DNA of 64,000 bases from Desulfovibrionaceae bacterium (GCA_009783025.1 WRHY01000004.1:62001-126000), one strand, 5' to 3'; positions 17,107 through 27,517 are shown, numbered from the stretch's first letter. Notes: generated by a model not told the origin, from the letters alone. Made by a program: numbers and translations.

Positions 17107-18054
17107 TTGTTCAAAAAGTACCACATCGTCATTTTCAAGGACCGCGAGGGCGGTTCCCGTAACTTGCGGGTCAGGGGCTGGATCGGCCTTTTGTTTTTTC
17201 TGCTGTTGTTCGGTCTTGCAGGCCTGTGCGTTTACCTTTGGGGTTTCTATACCAGGGTCAGCGTTCTTGAGTCGGAACTGGGTGAGGCCCACAAGATCAT
17301 CCGCTCTCATGACGGTCAGGTTCTGAGTCTGCTCGGCAAGTTGCAAACTCTGGAGCAGGATATTTCCCGGGTGCAGCAGTTTGACTCCAAGCTGCGCGTG
17401 CTTATGAATGTGGATAAGGACCCTGCGGACGCGGCGGCGGACGCGGTATCCGCTGACAGCGCCGTATCCGCCGCGGAATCCCTGGCCGCCTCCGGCACAA
17501 CGGGCGGAGGCATGAGCAATCCGCTGCTGCTTTCCCGGCACCGCGAACTGTTCCTGGTGCGGTTGCACTCCCTGGTGGATGAACTGGCCACAAACGTGCG
17601 TGTCGAAGAAGTGGATCAGCAAGTACTGGCCGGGCTCATGTTGGAAAACAAGGATTCTTTGTTGTCCACACCATCTATCTGGCCGGTCCGGGGCTTTGTG
17701 ACCTCCGGTTTCGGCCGGCGGCGCGCCCCTCTTGCCGGAAGCACGGCCATGCACACGGGGCTGGATATTTCCAACCGGGTGGGCACGCCCGTCCGCGCGC
17801 CCGCGCGCGGCGCGGTGACTTTTGCCGCTGCGGACGGCGCTTACGGCATCAGCATCACCGTGGATCACGGTAATGGCATGGCCACCCGTTACGCGCACCT
17901 GAACAAGGCACTGGTCAAAGTGGGCGACTACGTGCAACGCGGCGATGTTATCGGTGAACTCGGCAACACCGGACGCAGCACAGGACCGCATTTACACTAC
18001 GAGGTCCTGCTCAACGGCACGCCGGTTGATCCGATGCGCTATATTTTGAACTAA
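17107..18054 (+). CDS. M23 family metallopeptidase, membrane-anchored
   Basis: A 315-residue LytM-domain protein. A cytoplasmic tail is followed by one transmembrane helix (residues about 25-47), a coiled-coil stalk (SVLESELGEAHKIIRSHDGQVLSLL), an Ala-rich linker and a C-terminal M23 domain. Zinc ligands are in MHTGLDIS and the closing motif HLHYEVLLNG, so the peptidase looks catalytically complete and should cleave peptidoglycan cross-links. The start is a TTG at 17107 with only a weak ribosome site (TTAGGG), which lowers certainty about the first residues. A radical SAM gene follows 10 bp later. Confidence 0.85.
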   Translation: MFKKYHIVIFKDREGGSRNLRVRGWIGLLFFLLLFGLAGLCVYLWGFYTRVSVLESELGEAHKIIRSHDGQVLSLLGKLQTLEQDISRVQQFDSKLRVLMNVDKDPADAAADAVSADSAVSAAESLAASGTTGGGMSNPLLLSRHRELFLVRLHSLVDELATNVRVEEVDQQVLAGLMLENKDSLLSTPSIWPVRGFVTSGFGRRRAPLAGSTAMHTGLDISNRVGTPVRAPARGAVTFAAADGAYGISITVDHGNGMATRYAHLNKALVKVGDYVQRGDVIGELGNTGRSTGPHLHYEVLLNGTPVDPMRYILN

Positions 18055-18064
18055 AGGGTAGTGC

Positions 18065-18988
18065 ATGGCCCGCTATTTCATGCCCCCGCGCGGGGCCGGC
18101 TATTTGAATAAAGTCTGGCTGTGGTTGAAAACGGGCCGGCGTTTCCGTCCGTCCTTTCCCCGCACGGTCGAGTTCCAGACGCTGTCCGTGTGCAACGCCA
18201 AGTGCGTATTCTGTCCGCATGCTCAAAGCCCGGAACTCATCCCGCACGGTCGCATGGACGATGGGCTCATTGACAAAATCGTCAGCGAGTGCGGCAAACA
18301 TTTCGTCAACCGCATCAACCCCTACCTGACCAATGAACCGCTGGCGGACAGGCGGATGCCGGACATTTTGCGCCTTATCCGCCAAAAGACGCTGTTTTTC
18401 ACCAAAACCAAGATCAACACCAACGCGGGCCTCCTGACCGAGGAAATCAGCCGCAAGATCCTCACGGGGTCGGGACTCTCGCAAATCTGGTTCAGCGTGA
18501 ACGGCTACAGCCCGGAAACCTACAAGGCCTCCATGAACCTGGATTACGCAACCTCCATGCGCAATATCGATACCTTTCTCAGGTTGAAGCAGGAACTGGG
18601 ACAGCGGCGTCCCAGCGTCAAAGTCACCACCATACACACCAAACTGGTGGAACATGAGTTGGAATACGCTGAAAAATACTGGGCCGAGCGCAAGGTGCAT
18701 TTTACGGTCCATCATATGGACAATCGCGCCGGAGAGGGGGTAAGCGCCATTGCGCCGGTCGCGCATCGACGCAAGCTGAACTGCGATCTCTTTCTCAAGC
18801 AGGCGTATATTGTGGAAAACGGCGATATGATCCTGTGCTGTCATGACTGGCGGCAAACCGTGGTGCTTGGCAACGTGGCTGAAAAATCGATCAAGGAAGT
18901 CTGGAACTCCCCGCTCTTTCTGGACAGGATTTATGAATACTACGCGGGCAATTTTGAAAATATCGAGATTTGCCGTAACTGCGGATGA
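18065..18988 (+). CDS. Radical SAM/SPASM protein upstream of hemB
   Basis: A 307-residue radical SAM enzyme. The cluster motif CNAKCVFCPH (C-x3-C-x2-C) follows VEFQTLSV. A C-terminal SPASM-like region carries CDLFLKQAY, MILCCHDW and a terminal EICRNCG, suggesting an auxiliary iron-sulfur cluster. It sits directly before hemB and ahbD, so a part in tetrapyrrole biosynthesis is plausible. It lacks the features I would use to call AhbC (different N-terminus and CNAKC rather than CNLKC-VHC) and its reaction is unknown. Frame and spacing support cotranscription with the genes that follow. Confidence 0.75.
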   Translation: MARYFMPPRGAGYLNKVWLWLKTGRRFRPSFPRTVEFQTLSVCNAKCVFCPHAQSPELIPHGRMDDGLIDKIVSECGKHFVNRINPYLTNEPLADRRMPDILRLIRQKTLFFTKTKINTNAGLLTEEISRKILTGSGLSQIWFSVNGYSPETYKASMNLDYATSMRNIDTFLRLKQELGQRRPSVKVTTIHTKLVEHELEYAEKYWAERKVHFTVHHMDNRAGEGVSAIAPVAHRRKLNCDLFLKQAYIVENGDMILCCHDWRQTVVLGNVAEKSIKEVWNSPLFLDRIYEYYAGNFENIEICRNCG

Positions 18989-19045
18989 AGCCTGTTGCCG
19001 TGCAAGCGATACTCGTAAACGCAAAACGCTATAACGGAGCCCCCC

Positions 19046-20023
19046 ATGTTTTATAGAGGAAGACGGCTGCGTTCCACGCCTGTGCTGCGGGAAATGGTGC
19101 GCGAAACCTCCCTGTCCGCGGCTGACATGATCATGCTGTATTTTGTGGAGGAAACGGACGATAAAAATTACCGCAAGCCCGTGGCGGCCATGCCGGGACA
19201 GTTCCGCTACTCGCTGGACGAGTTGGAAAAGGCCGTGGCCAAAGACGTGGACAAGGGCCTGCGCTCGTGCATGCTTTTCGGCATCCCCGCGCACAAGGAC
19301 GCGGCCGGAAGCGGCGCATACGCGGAGAACGGCATTGTCCAGGAGGCCCTGCGCAGGCTCCGGGCCAAATTTCCCTCCCTGTATCTGATCAGCGACGTCT
19401 GCCTGTGTGAATACACGGAACACGGCCACTGCGGCCTGATTACGCCAAAGGGCGACATCCAAAACGACGCCACCCTGGGGTTGCTGGCCCGCGCCGCTGT
19501 CTCGCATGTGCGGGCAGGCGCGGATATGGTGGCCCCGTCCGATATGATGGACGGCCGGGTGCTGGCTATCCGCGAGGCCCTGGATCACAGTGGATTTACC
19601 AATACCCCGATCATGTCTTACGCGGTAAAATACGCTTCGGCCTTTTACGGTCCGTTCCGGGAAGCGGCGGGTTCGGCCCCGAGCTTCGGCGACCGGAAAA
19701 GCTACCAGATGGATCCGGCCAACCGCCGCGAAGCCCTGCGTGAAGCAGCGGCGGACGCGGAAGAAGGCGCGGACATTCTGATGGTCAAGCCCGCCGGATG
19801 CTATTTGGACATTATCCGCGACGTGCGCGAGAATTTTGACCTGCCCGTGGCCGCTTACCAGGTCAGCGGCGAATACGCCATGATCAAGGCCGCCGGACAG
19901 ATGGGCTGGATAGATGAGACAGCGGTTCTGCTGGAATCCCTGATTGGGATTAAGCGGGCCGGGGCTGATCTGATCCTGAGCTACTTCACAAGTGAACTTT
20001 TGCAGCAGGGGATAGTAGAGTGA
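19046..20023 (+). CDS. hemB: Porphobilinogen synthase
   Basis: A 325-residue delta-aminolevulinate dehydratase condensing two 5-aminolevulinate molecules. The catalytic Lys residues are in [16 protein letters not shown] and [11 protein letters not shown]. The Cys-rich metal motif [14 protein letters not shown] is complete, so this is a zinc-type enzyme. It feeds the uroporphyrinogen-siroheme branch used by sulfate reducers, and the two downstream genes complete a siroheme-to-heme branch. Its stop overlaps the GTG start of ahbD by 4 bp (GTGA). GGAG lies before the ATG. Confidence 0.96.
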   Translation: MFYRGRRLRSTPVLREMVRETSLSAADMIMLYFVEETDDKNYRKPVAAMPGQFRYSLDELEKAVAKDVDKGLRSCMLFGIPAHKDAAGSGAYAENGIVQEALRRLRAKFPSLYLISDVCLCEYTEHGHCGLITPKGDIQNDATLGLLARAAVSHVRAGADMVAPSDMMDGRVLAIREALDHSGFTNTPIMSYAVKYASAFYGPFREAAGSAPSFGDRKSYQMDPANRREALREAAADAEEGADILMVKPAGCYLDIIRDVRENFDLPVAAYQVSGEYAMIKAAGQMGWIDETAVLLESLIGIKRAGADLILSYFTSELLQQGIVE

Positions 20024-21186
20024 GCAAGGCGGAAGCACATGGCGGCGGCGGCGCGGCAGGTCATCCCGGCGGCGCTCTGCGCGGCGACGGGCTGGCCGGT
20101 AACCCGCAGGGCTTGAAAAACCTGCCGGACGGCACGCCGCCGCTCCGTCTTATCGCCTGGGAAGTAACCCGATCCTGTAACCTGGCCTGCAAACATTGCC
20201 GGGCCGAAGCGCACACGGAGCCTTATCCGGGCGAGTTTTCCACCGAAGAAGCCAAGGCGCTTATCGATACCTTTCCGGAAACAGGCAGCCCGATCATCAT
20301 CTTTACCGGCGGTGAACCGCTCATGCGGCCGGATATTTTCGAGCTTGTGGCCCATGCCCGGAGCAAGGGCCTGCGTTCGGTCATGGCGCCCAACGGCACC
20401 CTGATCACGCCGGATATTGCCCGCAAGATGAAGGAAGCGGGCATTCCGCGCTGTTCCATTTCCATTGACGGGCCGGAAAGCGCCAGTCATGACGCCTTCC
20501 GTGGCGTGCCGGGCGCTTTTGCAGCCTCCCTGCGCGGTATCGAGTACCTCAAAGCCGAAGGGATCGAATTTCAGCTTAATACCACGGTCACCAAAAGCAA
20601 CCTGGGCAACTTCAAGGACATCTTCATGCTGGCGGATCGGCTTGGCGCGGCGGCCTGGCATATCTTCCTGCTCGTGCCCATGGGCCGCGCCGCGGGCCTG
20701 GCCGAGGAAGTCATCTCGGCCGCCGAATACGAGGAAGTGCTGAACTGGTTCTATGATTTTCGCAAAACCACCTCCATGCACCTGAAGGCCACCTGCGCGC
20801 CGCACTACTATCGTATTATGCGCCAGCGGGCCAGGGAGGAAGGGCTTGCGGTCACGCCGGAGAACTTCGGTATGGATGCCATGACCCGCGGCTGCCTTGG
20901 CGGCACGGGCTTCTGCTTTATCAGCCATACCGGGCAGGTACAGCCCTGCGGCTACCTGGAGCTTGATTGCGGCAATGTGCGCAGCACGCCTTTTCCCGAG
21001 ATCTGGCGTTCATCCAAACATTTTCTCGAGTTCCGCAACCCGGCGGATTACGAAGGCAAGTGCGGCGTGTGCGAATACCACAAGGTCTGCGGCGGCTGCC
21101 GCGCCCGCGCCCATAGCCTCACGGGCAATCATTTGTCGGAGGAGCCGTTGTGCACCTATTTGCCGCGTAAGGAGAAAAAAGCATGA
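20020..21186 (+). CDS. ahbD: Heme b synthase (Fe-coproporphyrin III oxidative decarboxylase)
   Basis: A 388-residue radical SAM/SPASM protein catalysing the last step of the alternative heme pathway, conversion of two propionates of iron-coproporphyrin III to vinyls. The signature [22 protein letters not shown] followed by [11 protein letters not shown] is typical of AhbD rather than AhbC. The auxiliary cluster Cys are in [18 protein letters not shown] and the terminal [17 protein letters not shown] Gly/His-rich N-terminal extension (about 30 residues) is common in Desulfovibrio homologues. Overlaps of 4 bp with hemB and with ahbA indicate translational coupling. Confidence 0.88.
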   Translation: MSKAEAHGGGGAAGHPGGALRGDGLAGNPQGLKNLPDGTPPLRLIAWEVTRSCNLACKHCRAEAHTEPYPGEFSTEEAKALIDTFPETGSPIIIFTGGEPLMRPDIFELVAHARSKGLRSVMAPNGTLITPDIARKMKEAGIPRCSISIDGPESASHDAFRGVPGAFAASLRGIEYLKAEGIEFQLNTTVTKSNLGNFKDIFMLADRLGAAAWHIFLLVPMGRAAGLAEEVISAAEYEEVLNWFYDFRKTTSMHLKATCAPHYYRIMRQRAREEGLAVTPENFGMDAMTRGCLGGTGFCFISHTGQVQPCGYLELDCGNVRSTPFPEIWRSSKHFLEFRNPADYEGKCGVCEYHKVCGGCRARAHSLTGNHLSEEPLCTYLPRKEKKA

Positions 21187-21683
21187 CCGAACAGGAGCTT
21201 GACGGCGGAGCCATTGATGCGAATCCCGATGCCATGCTTGATGCGGTTGACAGGCGTATACTGAGCATCATCCAGTCGTCGTTTCCTCTGGAGTCTCATC
21301 CGTATAAAGCCATAGGGGAACAGGCGGGTATTTCCGAGCAAGAAGCCCTGTCCAGGACACGCGCGCTCAAGGAACGCAAAATCATCAGACGCCTGGGCGC
21401 GAACTTTCAGTCCGCGAAACTGGGCTTCAGAAGCACGCTGTGCGCCGCAAAAGTTCCTGAACAGGACATGGAATCCTTTGTGGCCGCTGTCAACGAGCAT
21501 CCCGGCGTTACGCACAACTATCTGCGCGATCACGAGTATAACATCTGGTTCACCTTGATCGGGCCTTCCTGGGAAGCGGTATGCGATACCTTGGACGGCA
21601 TCACCCGCCAAACCGGTATTGCCATCCTTAATTTGCCCGCGACCAGGCTTTATAAGATCAAGGTGGATTTTCAGATGGAGTAG
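21183..21683 (+). CDS. ahbA: Siroheme decarboxylase subunit (AhbA-like)
   Basis: A 166-residue Lrp/AsnC-type protein: an N-terminal helix-turn-helix (YKAIGEQAGISEQEALSRTRAL) then a RAM-like domain. Siroheme decarboxylases reuse this fold to convert siroheme to 12,18-didecarboxysiroheme. IIRRLGANFQSAKLGFRSTLCAAKV and VTHNYLRDHEYNIWFT match the AhbA/alpha type. The AhbB type usually has a WPYNLY motif instead. The partner AhbB is not in this window. It overlaps ahbD by 4 bp, and its stop codon lies at the first base of a 150-bp palindrome. The alternative is a transcription regulator, which is less likely in this operon. Confidence 0.75.
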   Translation: MTEQELDGGAIDANPDAMLDAVDRRILSIIQSSFPLESHPYKAIGEQAGISEQEALSRTRALKERKIIRRLGANFQSAKLGFRSTLCAAKVPEQDMESFVAAVNEHPGVTHNYLRDHEYNIWFTLIGPSWEAVCDTLDGITRQTGIAILNLPATRLYKIKVDFQME

Positions 21684-21831
21684 AGCGTGGCGGCACGAGG
21701 GTCTTTTTGCCCTCTGCCTGCGTCAGAAACGCTTTTTTATTCCGGTCGAGTACCGTAAGAGTACACTCCCTTCATAAAAAGCGTTTCTTCCTTGGCAGAG
21801 ACCAAAAATCCTCCTCGTGCCGCCACGCTCT
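21682..21831. repeat. R-related long palindrome S1
   Basis: Outer arms AGAGCGTGGCGGCACGAGG and its complement. Inside is the R-type core: GTCAG, a GAAACGC/GCGTTTC arm, then the GTAC/GTAC hairpin with CCGTAAGA loop. It begins at the ahbA stop codon. The outer arms share no sequence with other R copies. Confidence 0.8.
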
Positions 21832-21847
21832 CAAAAGCTTTACGCCC

Positions 21848-21999
21848 GGGGGCTGTTCACCAAATAAGGAATTTTGCTCCAAGAGCAAGGAATCCGGCCC
21901 TTTTTGCGGAGGAAGTGTACTCTTATGGTACTCGACCGGAGCAAAAAGGGCCGGATGACGCAGCTATTTGGACAAAAGAACTATTTGGAAACAGCCCCC
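21848..21999. repeat. R-related long palindrome S2
   Basis: Outer arms GGGGGCTGTT/AACAGCCCCC and a middle arm ATCCGGCCC/GGGCCGGAT enclose the same GTAC/GTAC core hairpin as S1 and copies 5 and 8. It ends at the infB stop codon, so it may also terminate infB. Confidence 0.8.
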
Positions 22000-24959
22000 T
22001 ACAGCGTAGCGGCCTCTTCCACCACCTCAAACGCTTCTATGGTGTCGCCGACCTTGATGTCATTGTAGTTTTCAAGGCCGATACCGCATTCGTAGCCTTT
22101 GGTTACTTCACGCACATCATCCTTGAAGCGGCGCAGAGAGGCGATCTTGCCGGTGTACACGACCACGCCGTCACGCAGCAGGCGAGCCCGGGCGTTGCGT
22201 GTGATCTTGCCGTCCGAGACATGGCTGCCCGCGATGACACCGGCCTTGGGCACGGAGAAGGTTTCCCGCACATCGGCAGTGCCAAGGAAAACCTCGCGCT
22301 GCACAGGCGCGAGCATGCCTTCCATGGCGCTTCTGATTTCTTCCACCAGCTTGTAAATGATGTCGTAGAAGCGAATATCCACTTTTTCCTGTTCGGCCAG
22401 TTCCTTGGCTTTGGACGTGGGACGCACGTTAAAGCCGATGATGATGGCGTTGGAGGCCGTGGCCAGCAGCACGTCCGATTCGGAGACCGCGCCGGTGCCG
22501 CCGTGGATGACGTTGATACGCACTTTTTCCGTGGAAAGCTTGTGCAGGGCGTCGGTAATGGCTTCCAAGGAACCCCGCACGTCGGCCTTGACCACCAGGT
22601 TGAGCACTTCAGCTTCCACGCTGTCCGCTTTGCGGGCCAGGAAGGTTTCCAGCGTAATTTTGGATTCCTTGGCCAGTTCGCGTTCGCGCTGCTTCAGAGC
22701 GCGGGCCTCGGCAATGCGCCGGGCCTGTTTTTCATCGGCAATAACCAGGAATTCCTCGCCTGCCTCGGGCACGCCTTCAAAGCCTTGCACTTCCACCGGC
22801 ATGGAGGGTCCGGCTTCCTTGACCTTCTTGCCCTGGTCGTTAAACATGGCCCGTACCCGGCCGGAATGCACGCCGCAGACAAAGGCGTCGCCCATATGCA
22901 GCGTGCCCTGCTGAATAAGCACGGTGCCCAGAGAGCCCCGGCCCTTGTCCAGCTTGGCTTCCACAATGTAGCCCACGGCAGGGCGCTTGGGGTTGGCTTT
23001 GAGTTCAAGGATTTCCGCCTGCAAGGCCAGGAGCTCCAGCAGATCGTCAAGGCCTTCGCGAGTCTTGGCTGAAACATAGCTGAAGGTGGTGTCTCCACCC
23101 CAATCTTCAGCCACAAGCCCTTGTTCGGCCAGTTCACGCTTGACCCGATCGGGGTTGGCCCCTTCCTTATCCATCTTGTTTACCGCCACCATAATGGGAA
23201 CCTTGGCGGCGCGGGCGTGGTTGATGGCCTCGCGTGTCTGCTCCATAACGCCGTCATCGGCCGCAACTACCAGCACCACGATGTCCGTAACCTCGGCGCC
23301 GCGCGCGCGCATGGCTGTGAACGCCTCGTGACCGGGAGTGTCAAGGAAGACAATCTCGCCTTTTTTGGTCTTGACGTGATACGCGCCGATATGCTGGGTG
23401 ATGCCTCCGGCCTCGCCGGTTACAACCGAGGATTTGCGGATAGCGTCCAGAAGTGAGGTTTTGCCGTGGTCAACGTGGCCCATGATGGTGACCACCGGAG
23501 GCCGGGGGACGTAATCTTCGGGATTTTCCTCAAAGGTATCCTGCTGGGCGCCGATGATGTCCTGTTCGTCAAAACCGGTTTTTTCGATTTCATAGCCGAA
23601 TTCGTTGGCTACCAGTGTGGCGGTGTCAATATCCAGGGATTGGTTGATCGTGGCCATAACGCCCAGAGAAAAGAGCACCTTGATGATTTCTCCGGACTTG
23701 AGCTGCATCTGGTGGGCCAGATCAGCCACCCGGATAAATTCATCCACCCTGATTTTACGCTTGGCCGCCTTGACCGGTTGCGTGCCGCCCACGGGCGCCA
23801 TTTCGCGTTGCTTGCGCTGCTTGCCGCGGCGGCCACCCGCAGTCTTGCTCCAGGCCGTATCCTCATCGCCTCTGGCGCGGGAATCACCGAATTCGACAGT
23901 CCTGCGCCCCTTCTGACGCTTCTTGCGTCCCTGTTCACTATCAGGGGCCGGGGCTATGCCGGGACCAGCCCCGGAACCGGACGCGGGACGGGGAGTATAC
24001 CCGCCGCTCCTGCCCGGCGCTGCTGCCCCTGCGGGGCGAGCATCCTGCCCGGCAGGGCGCGGACGGAAGCCGCCGGGAGCGCGTTCCTGCCGGTTGGCGT
24101 GGCTTCTCGGCTCAGGCTGGCGCGGGTCCGGCCGCGAAATAACGCGAACCTGAGAAGGGTGTTGCCGCGCATCTTCATCCCCTTCAGCAAAAGAATGGCC
24201 GCGATCCGACTCCTGTTCGCCACGGGAGGACAGGACAGGGGCGGAAGAAAGCGCCTGGCCGTCAGCGCCGCGTTCAGGCTCTGCGGAAAATGCGGCCGGA
24301 CGCGCCGCGCGGGCTTTTTGGGGTGCGGCTTTAGACTCCTGGATAGTGGCGGGTTCTGCCGCAGAGGCGGGTGCCTTTTTGACCGGGACAACAACTGTGG
24401 CTTCCGGCGGGCTGGAGGCTACAGCCGGTTTCTTGGCTGTGGCAGCGGCGGGCGCTTCCGCCTGCGGTGCGGTCTGTGTGGCTGTTTCCTGCGACGTTGC
24501 CGTGGAGGCGTCAAGGGCCGCCGTGTCGCTGGGGCGATGGATGACCCGGGCGGCGGCAGGAGCCTTGCGAGAGATATTTTTCTTTTCTGGCTCAGCGCTT
24601 TCTTGCTTTTCAGGCGCGGAAACGTCAACCTGTTGGCTTGGCTCCGTGGCGGAAACAGGCGCGGCGGACGCCGCTTCAAGCGTCGCTTCGGGAGCCGGAG
24701 CCATCGGAGCGGCCTCTTCCACGGCGGGAATCTCGGCTTCGGGTGACGCGGCGCGTTTGCGGCGCACAATAACTTGCTGCTTCGCAGGTTCAGCCGGTGC
24801 AAAGTGGCTACGCAGGCGCGCGCTTTCCAGGTCGGACAGGCTGCTGGCGGCTACCTTGGCCGCGCTTATGCCCAGGTCCTTGGCTGCGGCCAGCACCTCT
24901 TTGGGGGTAAGGCCAAGTTCCGTAGCCAGGTCTTTTACTTTTTTTCTGTCATCGCTCAT
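21999..24959 (-). CDS. infB: Translation initiation factor IF-2
   Basis: A 986-residue GTPase that brings initiator tRNA to the 30S subunit. There is an N-terminal IF2_N domain ([25 protein letters not shown]). A long low-complexity Ala/Pro/Glu-rich linker covers roughly residues 70-390, then comes a second IF2_N ([17 protein letters not shown]). The G domain follows, with GHVDHGKT near residue 500, DTPGHEAF and NKMDK. The C-terminus ends in the fMet-tRNA-binding domains. The ATG at 24959 overlaps the ylxR stop (ATGA) and is preferred to longer in-frame starts inside ylxR. It is the last gene of rimP-nusA-ylxR-infB; rbfA, often next, is replaced by two long palindromes. Confidence 0.97.
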   Translation of the reverse strand: MSDDRKKVKDLATELGLTPKEVLAAAKDLGISAAKVAASSLSDLESARLRSHFAPAEPAKQQVIVRRKRAASPEAEIPAVEEAAPMAPAPEATLEAASAAPVSATEPSQQVDVSAPEKQESAEPEKKNISRKAPAAARVIHRPSDTAALDASTATSQETATQTAPQAEAPAAATAKKPAVASSPPEATVVVPVKKAPASAAEPATIQESKAAPQKARAARPAAFSAEPERGADGQALSSAPVLSSRGEQESDRGHSFAEGDEDARQHPSQVRVISRPDPRQPEPRSHANRQERAPGGFRPRPAGQDARPAGAAAPGRSGGYTPRPASGSGAGPGIAPAPDSEQGRKKRQKGRRTVEFGDSRARGDEDTAWSKTAGGRRGKQRKQREMAPVGGTQPVKAAKRKIRVDEFIRVADLAHQMQLKSGEIIKVLFSLGVMATINQSLDIDTATLVANEFGYEIEKTGFDEQDIIGAQQDTFEENPEDYVPRPPVVTIMGHVDHGKTSLLDAIRKSSVVTGEAGGITQHIGAYHVKTKKGEIVFLDTPGHEAFTAMRARGAEVTDIVVLVVAADDGVMEQTREAINHARAAKVPIMVAVNKMDKEGANPDRVKRELAEQGLVAEDWGGDTTFSYVSAKTREGLDDLLELLALQAEILELKANPKRPAVGYIVEAKLDKGRGSLGTVLIQQGTLHMGDAFVCGVHSGRVRAMFNDQGKKVKEAGPSMPVEVQGFEGVPEAGEEFLVIADEKQARRIAEARALKQRERELAKESKITLETFLARKADSVEAEVLNLVVKADVRGSLEAITDALHKLSTEKVRINVIHGGTGAVSESDVLLATASNAIIIGFNVRPTSKAKELAEQEKVDIRFYDIIYKLVEEIRSAMEGMLAPVQREVFLGTADVRETFSVPKAGVIAGSHVSDGKITRNARARLLRDGVVVYTGKIASLRRFKDDVREVTKGYECGIGLENYNDIKVGDTIEAFEVVEEAATL

Positions 24960-25210
24960 AGTTCCTGCCCCTTTGCTTTCCTCTTCACGCGCCTGCGTGA
25001 AAACGCCTCGCGGCATCGCGGCGCGTCACAGAGGTACACGCCCCTGCCCTGCGCCTGTTGCTTCCTGTCCGGCTCAATTTCCGCGCCACCGGAATGGAAG
25101 GCCGCGGCGGTAAACCGTGTCAGCGCGTATTTAGGCGCGCGCTGCCGGCATATGACGCACATGCGGAAGGGAATATGCTTGGTCTCGTTCCGCGTGTCCG
25201 TCGGTTGCAT
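24956..25210 (-). CDS. rnpM: YlxR (RnpM) RNA-binding protein
   Basis: An 84-residue DUF448 protein. The diagnostic [18 protein letters not shown] stands near the N-terminus and [23 protein letters not shown] near the C-terminus. It is encoded between nusA and infB, as in most bacteria. The Bacillus homologue binds RNase P RNA; activity here is by analogy. It overlaps the infB start by 4 bp and starts 15 bp after nusA. Confidence 0.9.
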   Translation of the reverse strand: MQPTDTRNETKHIPFRMCVICRQRAPKYALTRFTAAAFHSGGAEIEPDRKQQAQGRGVYLCDAPRCREAFSRRRVKRKAKGQEL

Positions 25211-25225
25211 GAGTCAATAATCCAT

Positions 25226-26494
25226 CTATGCGGTCGTGTCCGCGTCTTTATTTTCTTCATCAGTGCCCGGCTGCAGGAAGTTTATGGCTGCCCGCACGTT
25301 GGCGACTTTTTCCGGAGTGATGCCGTTCACGCTGAGCAGCATTTCGTCACTGGCGTCCCGGATGACGGCAAAGCTGGTCAGTCCCGCTTCGACAAAGCTT
25401 TCCAGCGGCACTTCGGCCACGCTGGCTAGTTGTTCAAGGCCGTGGCCGATGGCATTGGCTTCGTTGTAACGGGTCTCGGTGTAAATATCGATTTTCCAAC
25501 CCAGGAGCTTGGCCGCGAGCTTGACGTTCTGGCCTTTGCGTCCGATGGCGTTGGTTAACTGATCGTCGGGCACAATCACTTCCAGCAGGCCTTCTCCTTC
25601 ATCCACCACTATGCGGGTGATGACGGCCGGGGAGAGCGCGTTACGGGCGTATGTGGCAATATCCTGGCTCCAGACCACGATATCAATACGCTCTCCGCGC
25701 AGTTCCTGAACGATGTTCTGAATGCGCGAACCACGCACGCCCACGCAGGCGCCCACAGGGTCAACGTCGCGGTCGCGGCTCATGACCGCCACCTTGGCCC
25801 GGCTGCCGGGGTCGCGGGCCACGCCCATGATTTGCACCACGCCGTCATCCACTTCAGGCACTTCGCGCTTGAACAGGGCGGCCATATAGTCGCGGTGCGA
25901 ACGGGATACGATAACCTGCGGGCCGCGTCCCTCCTTACGCACTTCAATAATCAGAGCCTGCACGCGGTCGCCGCGTTTGTAATGTTCGCGGGGGATCTGT
26001 TCTTCCTTGGGCAGAAGCGCTTCGGTGCGGCCCAGGTTGATCACCCAGCCGGCCTTGTCGCGGCGCTGGATGATGCCGGAAAGAATTTCGTTGATCCGGT
26101 CTTTGTACTCTTCATAAATAATGCCTTGCTCGGCGTCACGCATGCGCTGGATAATGACCTGCTTGGCGGACTGGGCGGCGATGCGGCCAAGATCTTCGAC
26201 CTTCAGGCGAAAGCCCATTTCGTCGTCGAGCTGTACGCTGGGGTCGTGTTTCTTGGCTTCTTCCAAAGTAATCTGGCTGTTCCCGTCCTCGACCTTGTTG
26301 ACCACTATTTTAAACTGGAACACATCGAGTTCGCCCGTGTCTTCATTGAAAGACACTTCGACATCAATGTCTTCGCCGTATTTGCGCATGACCGAAGTGC
26401 GCACGGCCTCTTCCAGCGTTTCGATCAGCATGGCCCGATCAAGGCCTTTATCTTTGCTGATCTGGTCAATGGCTTTTTTCAGTTCCAGGCTCAT
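25226..26494 (-). CDS. nusA: Transcription termination/antitermination factor NusA
   Basis: A 422-residue protein. The N-terminal RNA polymerase-binding domain (residues 1-130) begins MSLELKKAIDQISKDKG. An S1 domain contains INLGRTEALLPKEEQIPREHYKRGDRV. Two KH domains carry GACVGVRGSRIQNIVQELRGERID and NAIGRKGQNVKLAAKLLGWKIDI. The C-terminal tail is short, with one helix-hairpin-like segment (VNGITPEKVANVRAAI) and no second acidic repeat. The ATG at 26494 has GGAGG 7 bp upstream. Confidence 0.97.
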   Translation of the reverse strand: MSLELKKAIDQISKDKGLDRAMLIETLEEAVRTSVMRKYGEDIDVEVSFNEDTGELDVFQFKIVVNKVEDGNSQITLEEAKKHDPSVQLDDEMGFRLKVEDLGRIAAQSAKQVIIQRMRDAEQGIIYEEYKDRINEILSGIIQRRDKAGWVINLGRTEALLPKEEQIPREHYKRGDRVQALIIEVRKEGRGPQVIVSRSHRDYMAALFKREVPEVDDGVVQIMGVARDPGSRAKVAVMSRDRDVDPVGACVGVRGSRIQNIVQELRGERIDIVVWSQDIATYARNALSPAVITRIVVDEGEGLLEVIVPDDQLTNAIGRKGQNVKLAAKLLGWKIDIYTETRYNEANAIGHGLEQLASVAEVPLESFVEAGLTSFAVIRDASDEMLLSVNGITPEKVANVRAAINFLQPGTDEENKDADTTA

Positions 26495-26567
26495 GCGAGT
26501 CCCTCCAATCATTGCGCACAACCTCGGCGCGCCGGGTATATTACTGAAATTTAAATAGCGGAGCGGG

Positions 26568-27185
26568 CTATTCCTCGGTAACGGGAATGTCGTCTTCCAC
26601 TGTCATCTCGGCGGAATCCGCCTTGCTTTTCTTTTTGCCGCCTTTGCCGGGCAAAACTTTCTCGGGAAAAATATGCACCTGCCGGGCTTTTTTCAGGTCC
26701 GTAAAAACAAAGGGCAGCAGCCCTTCGCTTTCCCCCGGCCGGGAAGGGTTCTCAACCTGTAAGGTAAAGGCGCCGGCAAGGGCATGGCCCGCCTCGGGCA
26801 CGTGAATGAGCACGCCACGGAATTTGCGCCTGCCGGAAAACTCCGGAGAGGGCGCGGCCAGCGTAATTTCCAAGGTCTGGCCCAAAGCGCCCGCGAGTTG
26901 CTCGGGAGTGAAAAAAATACGCTCCAATCCGGGCGAGGACACCTCAAGCGCATAAGCGCCCGGAATGGCGTCCTCCACGTCGAGAGCGAGAGCGAGCAGG
27001 CGCGACAGTTCAGCGCATTGATCAATGGTTACGCCGTTGTCGCTTTCGACATACACGCGAACAATGCTGCGCCCGCCGAAAATCAGTTCGATGCCCCACA
27101 GGGAAAGATTAAAGCTCTCGGCCAGAGGTCGGGCCAGTTCGGCGATAATTTGGGTTAACGGGGCATGCAGTGCTTGGTCGGTCAT
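26568..27185 (-). CDS. rimP: Ribosome maturation factor RimP
   Basis: A 205-residue 30S-maturation factor, first gene of the nusA operon. LWGIELIFGGRSIVRVYVESDNGVTIDQCAELSR and YALEVSSPGLERIFF are typical RimP blocks. A basic C-terminal tail (GKGGKKKSKADSAE) extends beyond the usual length. The ATG at 27185 is chosen by homology with the family start, and the ribosome site is weak. The frame is open for about 100 codons upstream through R copy 4; that stretch repeats the peptide seen in other R copies and is rejected as coding. Confidence 0.9.
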   Translation of the reverse strand: MTDQALHAPLTQIIAELARPLAESFNLSLWGIELIFGGRSIVRVYVESDNGVTIDQCAELSRLLALALDVEDAIPGAYALEVSSPGLERIFFTPEQLAGALGQTLEITLAAPSPEFSGRRKFRGVLIHVPEAGHALAGAFTLQVENPSRPGESEGLLPFVFTDLKKARQVHIFPEKVLPGKGGKKKSKADSAEMTVEDDIPVTEE

Positions 27186-27349
27186 CGTTTTCAAATCTCG
27201 GGCAAAGCGACAAAAAAAAGGGAGGCCGTCAGGCCACCCTGTAAAGCCGCTTGGCTCATGAGGATGTTTGGAACAACCGAAGCTGTTCCGCTTGAGTTGC
27301 AAGTCTCCTATCGTGGATGATGTGCGGTTGTCAAGCCTTTTGTAGCAGA

Positions 27350-27476
27350 GGTAGTGCCTGAGTTTGGCGTGATACTTCGTCAGGCTTGCTTTGTGCTCCG
27401 GGGCAGGACCATAAGAGTCCAGCCCCATCGCCCAAAGCCGCGCCTTTCTCGTCTGACCCCAAACTGAGGCACTACC
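27350..27476. repeat. R element copy 4
   Basis: Sits between the rimP 5' region and the 3' end of the MuiA-like gene. The inner hairpin is GGAC/GTCC around CATAAGA, a sequence intermediate between the GGGC and GTAC variants. The trailing CGGCATTGCTCAAAC flank is present. Confidence 0.9.
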
Positions 27477-27517
27477 GGCATTGCTCAAACTGAAATGCCT
27501 CTGCTAGAAAATGGAGA

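Noticed and set aside
21682..21999. CRISPR array
   Set aside because: The repeats here are palindromes with variable arms, not regularly spaced direct repeats with unique spacers, and there are no cas genes.
27186..27488. N-terminal extension of RimP through R copy 4
   Set aside because: The extension is repeat sequence, and the conserved RimP start is at 27185.
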